NCBI GenBank assembly: GCA_932521035.1
Contig: OW051495.1
Location: forward strand, 5,518,001-5,582,000
Direction: 5' to 3'
DNA: 64,000 nucleotides
From: Oscheius dolichura
Lineage: Eukaryota > Nematoda > Chromadorea > Rhabditida > Rhabditidae
Under the pieces are notes generated by a model, which saw only the letters and a program-made list of their open reading frames with translations, ran no database searches and had not been told where the DNA came from. How positions within the stretch are numbered: the stretch's first letter is position 1; the number at the start of each line of letters is the position of its first letter. This document shows, piece after piece, positions 60,795-64,000 of the stretch. The translations under genes and the position numbers were made by a program.

Positions 60795-61369
60795 CGTAGA
60801 GGGGGAGTGGGGGAGGAGGGGCGATGTGCTCTTATGCCAATTTGAGAAGTTATCGATGTCACATAAGAAGAGTAATGGCATCTCCGAGGGGAGGCCGGGA
60901 GGACAAGAAAAACACCACTGGATACTAGCTGCCAATGGGCCGCCGATTGGCTAGACGCTTCTTTCGTGGAAGATGCCGTCTGGACTCGAGATCAGCCGTA
61001 ATCAACTTGGCACTTCCCTTTTACTCCCTTGGGTTGAGAGGGGGACACGAGTGGCAGAGGTGGCCGGGGTGGACAAGCCATATAAAAAAGGGAAAATGAC
61101 AAGCTCGGACGGGATAAAGTGCCTCGAAGGGGACATGTTGGAATGGAGGCCTATCAGCAGACGAATCTGACGTCTGACAGATGACCCCCACTGAATTTGC
61201 ACCCGGCGGCCAGTACTGAGCAACAGATGACCTCGTTTACTCTTCGTCAATAGGCACAGACAATATAAATATGAGGATATCACTGGGACAATGAGAGGCG
61301 AGAGCGAAACAACCCGAATTCGAAAATGATAATGAGGGGAACAAGTGAAAGAGGACGGGCAAGGGGAAG
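60795..61369. other. spacer between PIEZO 3' end and degenerin 5' end
   Basis: About 575 bp holding the presumed degenerin promoter and the PIEZO 3' UTR. No TATA box and no coding exon were recognised. Confidence 0.5.
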
Positions 61370-64000
61370 CTAGTCGTTTTTGACTTTGTAGCGGGTCCAT
61401 TGGATGAGTGTCGCCGGTGACCGGAAGAGGAATATCAATTTGGCGAAGAGATCCTGAATACAGAGGTATGGAACAGGGGGGCGAGTCACCTGTTCGAGAT
61501 AGAAGTCCTTAGCCTCCCGGACGAGGTAGATGTCCAGGCAGATCTTCAACATGTAGTCGGGGTTGGGGATCTCGCTGATCATTATGTCGGCCGGCGAGCT
61601 GGTGAAGACGCCCCGAAGCAGGCGCCCGATGACTATGATCAGGGAGAGATACATGGTTATGACTCTGGAAAGGGGGAGAGGGAGTGGCCAGGGGGAGAGA
61701 CCTACCCTCCTTGGAGATACTTGGCGAAGAGCGACGGGTAGGCCCTGTCGATGAAGGCCACCGTCTGAAGGTATCTCCTGTTCGGCGGGTAAGAGACGGT
61801 GGACGCGTTGAAGAAGACGCTGGGGGAGTACTCGTCCGGGTGGACGGCCTCTGCCGTCCATACTTTGCCCTAAAAAGGAGTCTCTCCATTTCGAAGACAA
61901 CATACCCCAGTGGCGAGTCCTTCCTGTTTCAAGAACATGTTATCCATCCAGTTGGTGGTCTTGTTTTCGTTCTTCCCGTTGAAGCCGGGCTGGTCGTCGA
62001 CAATCGAGGTGATCAGAGGGTCGGGGTAGGTGACCTCTCCTTCATTCGGCACCAACATATAACTGGGGAACGAGTGGGGGATGGGTATCTGAAGAGGAAC
62101 CCGTTTAGGTAGGTGGACACCAGACCGTAGCGTTGGGAGAAGCATCGAGGGCCGCAATGATGAGGTCCCTGGCCTCCCGGGTGTTGGGGACGTCGAACCT
62201 CTTGAGGTAGGTGTGTTTGGCGGCCACCTTCTTCTGGGGGTCGTAGGGCCTCGAGAACTCCATATACAATTGATACTTCATGGTCGAGGTGAGATTTCCC
62301 AATTGGACTCTGAAAAGGGGGCCATATCCGGTCGGGCGGGTGGCTACTCACTTCAACGCCTCCATGGAATCCTCCGAAATGAGCCAGAAGATTTCAGACT
62401 CGGGTCGGAAATTGACAAACTAAACGGGGATGCCTTGCCCAATCGAGAAGAGAGTGGCCTACCAGAATGTCTTCGGGGGTGTAGTCCTTCAAGAAGGCCA
62501 CCGTGTTTCGGGATCTTTGCAGCGAGTCTTTGTTGTTGGGAGTGAACCGGAGAGACATCGTATCTACCAGATATTGTTTATCCTTCTCTTCGGCCAATCG
62601 CAATTCCCCTCCTTGTGCCTCTATTTGGTATAGGGGCTAGAAATGGTCTCTGTAACGGGTAAGGGGAGTACACCCACCGGATAGCCCTCAATAGATACTG
62701 TCATAGTGACCCGGTCGGGGATCTGGACCTCTCCGATTTGATTCAAAAGGGCAAAAATGAGGAGAGGCAGCCAGACAAGGAGGATGATGGCCAGGATCAT
62801 CGGCACACCCATGAAGTACCTGAAAATGAGAAGTGGACAATTAACAGCCGGCCTACTTGACGATAACTCCCTTGGGCTGGCCGCGAGGGGCTGGATAGTT
62901 CTAAACATTAACATGAGTCCTGAGGGGAAGGGCCACCTACCGCCTCGAAGGTCCTAGCACACTTGAGGTTGTAGATGGTGGCGTAGAAGTTCTCCATGTT
63001 GAAGAAGTCGAAGAGGGGCATCGAGGTGTCTGTCCAGGTCCAATCGATGGCTGTCCGGAGCTCGAAGAGGAAGGGAACTGCCATGAAACTGGGGCCAAAT
63101 GAAAAAGAGAAGTCAAGAGGACTTACATTTTGAAGAAGACCATGTTGGCCAGTCCGTAGGCGTGTGTTAGGAGATTGCCTATACACAGCTGGGGGTAGCC
63201 GTTGCGGATCTGCCAGGCGGAGATGAGGAGGTAGAGACACTTGATGATGTACAGCGCCTGGGCCACGTGGTTCTCGAGGGATCCTCTTTTGGTTATGGTC
63301 GGGAGGATGAAGAATATCCAGGCGTGGAGGAAGACGACGATGAGCAGCTGGTAGGCAAGTTTGCCGTAGACCCACTTGCGGAGGTAGAGACCCCGGTCGA
63401 TGACGATCATGAAGGAGAAGATCATCAGCATCACCACCAGTGTCATAGGAATTCTGTTCTTCTGGAAAGAACGTATTCTCCCCCCTCATGTACCTCGGTC
63501 TCACCTGGATATCCCCGATGACATTGCCCGAGCCGCCTTCTCCGAAACTGGAATAGCCGAAGGCCACTATCAGGAAGGCGATGACGTCGAGTCCGAACAT
63601 GATCGGGTAGAGATCCCTGCGAATTTGCTCATGGCCAGCCCCCTCTCAACATACCTGATATAGCGGAATTTTGGATGGAAGAGCTGGTCGATGAAACGGG
63701 CGATGGGGTTCTTTTTAGTCGTGTCCTTCTTCTCCGGTACAGCTACAGTAGTCTCTATAACTGGAGATTATAAGAAGTTAGGGGGCATACCAGGAGGGGC
63801 CTCGACTGCCGTGTGGTAGCTGGTGGTGGGGTCATTGGAGGAGCTGCTGCGGGAATGGGCTATCGTCTCCATCGTCTGGACAGTCTCACTACAAAATAAA
63901 CAAAGTACTAACCACCGAGTCGGCGATGCCTCCGTTGACGAGGGTATCCTCTTGGAAGGTCACTGTGAGGTTGGCGTCCTTCCACAGGCCCAATTTCCTC
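61370..64000 (-). CDS. pezo-1: PIEZO mechanosensitive channel, C-terminal part
   Basis: Homotrimeric mechanically gated cation channel. Only the C-terminal exons are in the window; the gene continues past 64000. Visible landmarks: [24 protein letters not shown] anchor region, [120 protein letters not shown], a hydrophobic outer/inner helix stretch [20 protein letters not shown], the cap domain (62000-62700), and the C-terminal end [20 protein letters not shown] then [20 protein letters not shown], stop 61370-61372. The terminal RSP..I.WT block is the hallmark of PIEZO. Introns are about 35-45 nt. Upstream of and same-strand with the degenerin. Confidence 0.95.

Overview
The window reads as nuclear DNA of a nematode, most likely Chromadorea. 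The evidence is a nematode-type vitellogenin with a C-terminal von Willebrand D domain, innexin, degenerin-type DEG/ENaC and PIEZO channels, and many genes whose ATG sits 0-25 nt behind a pyrimidine-rich TTTCAG/TTTTAG acceptor, as expected for spliced-leader trans-splicing. Most introns are only about 30-60 nt. No bacterial, viral, rRNA, CRISPR or confident tRNA features were found. Species cannot be named. Exon boundaries were worked out by hand from reading frame and family conservation, so individual splice sites may shift slightly.

Layout: 1-3149 (-) KIF21-type kinesin, cut by the left edge; 4136-4682 (+) Gly-rich secreted peptide; 5398-7793 (-) CCR4 deadenylase; 8388-12410 (+) SEC24; 12713-14843 (+) WDR46/UTP7; 15051-15430 (-) small RVSF protein; 15669-17434 (-) innexin; 17663-18345 (-) RPS25; 18727-23278 (+) NAP1/GEX-3; 23570-25524 (-) peptide-type GPCR; 27588-28834 (-) nucleotide-sugar transferase; 30149-34515 (+) SPT5; 35094-38056 (-) JNK; 39483-45992 (+) a tight run NDUFAF2 - PDI - beta carbonic anhydrase - ATPAF2 that looks like an operon; 46145-47106 (-) orphan secreted Cys-containing protein; 47245-49143 (-) GPKOW; 49826-51260 three small orphan genes; 51408-60794 (-) degenerin with the whole vitellogenin gene (52760-57790, +) inside one of its introns; 61370-64000 (-) PIEZO, cut by the right edge.

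The window is a mosaic. GC-rich blocks (about 1-4,100, 24,000-28,900, 35,000-38,500 and 49,800-64,000) carry animal-specific, tissue-restricted genes: kinesin, GPCR, glycosyltransferase, JNK, channels and yolk. The TATA boxes I could see lie in or next to these blocks. AT-rich blocks carry mostly housekeeping genes (secretion, ribosome biogenesis, transcription elongation, mRNA decay, mitochondrial assembly, splicing), mostly with spliced-leader-type starts.

Main points for a second look: the 5.84-kb degenerin intron hosting vitellogenin on the opposite strand; the adjacent PIEZO and degenerin genes; the mitochondrial/ER operon candidate; a 730-bp imperfect giant inverted repeat inside a carbonic anhydrase intron; an innexin with one base spoiling a splice acceptor; three GC-AG introns; and several orphan secreted proteins.
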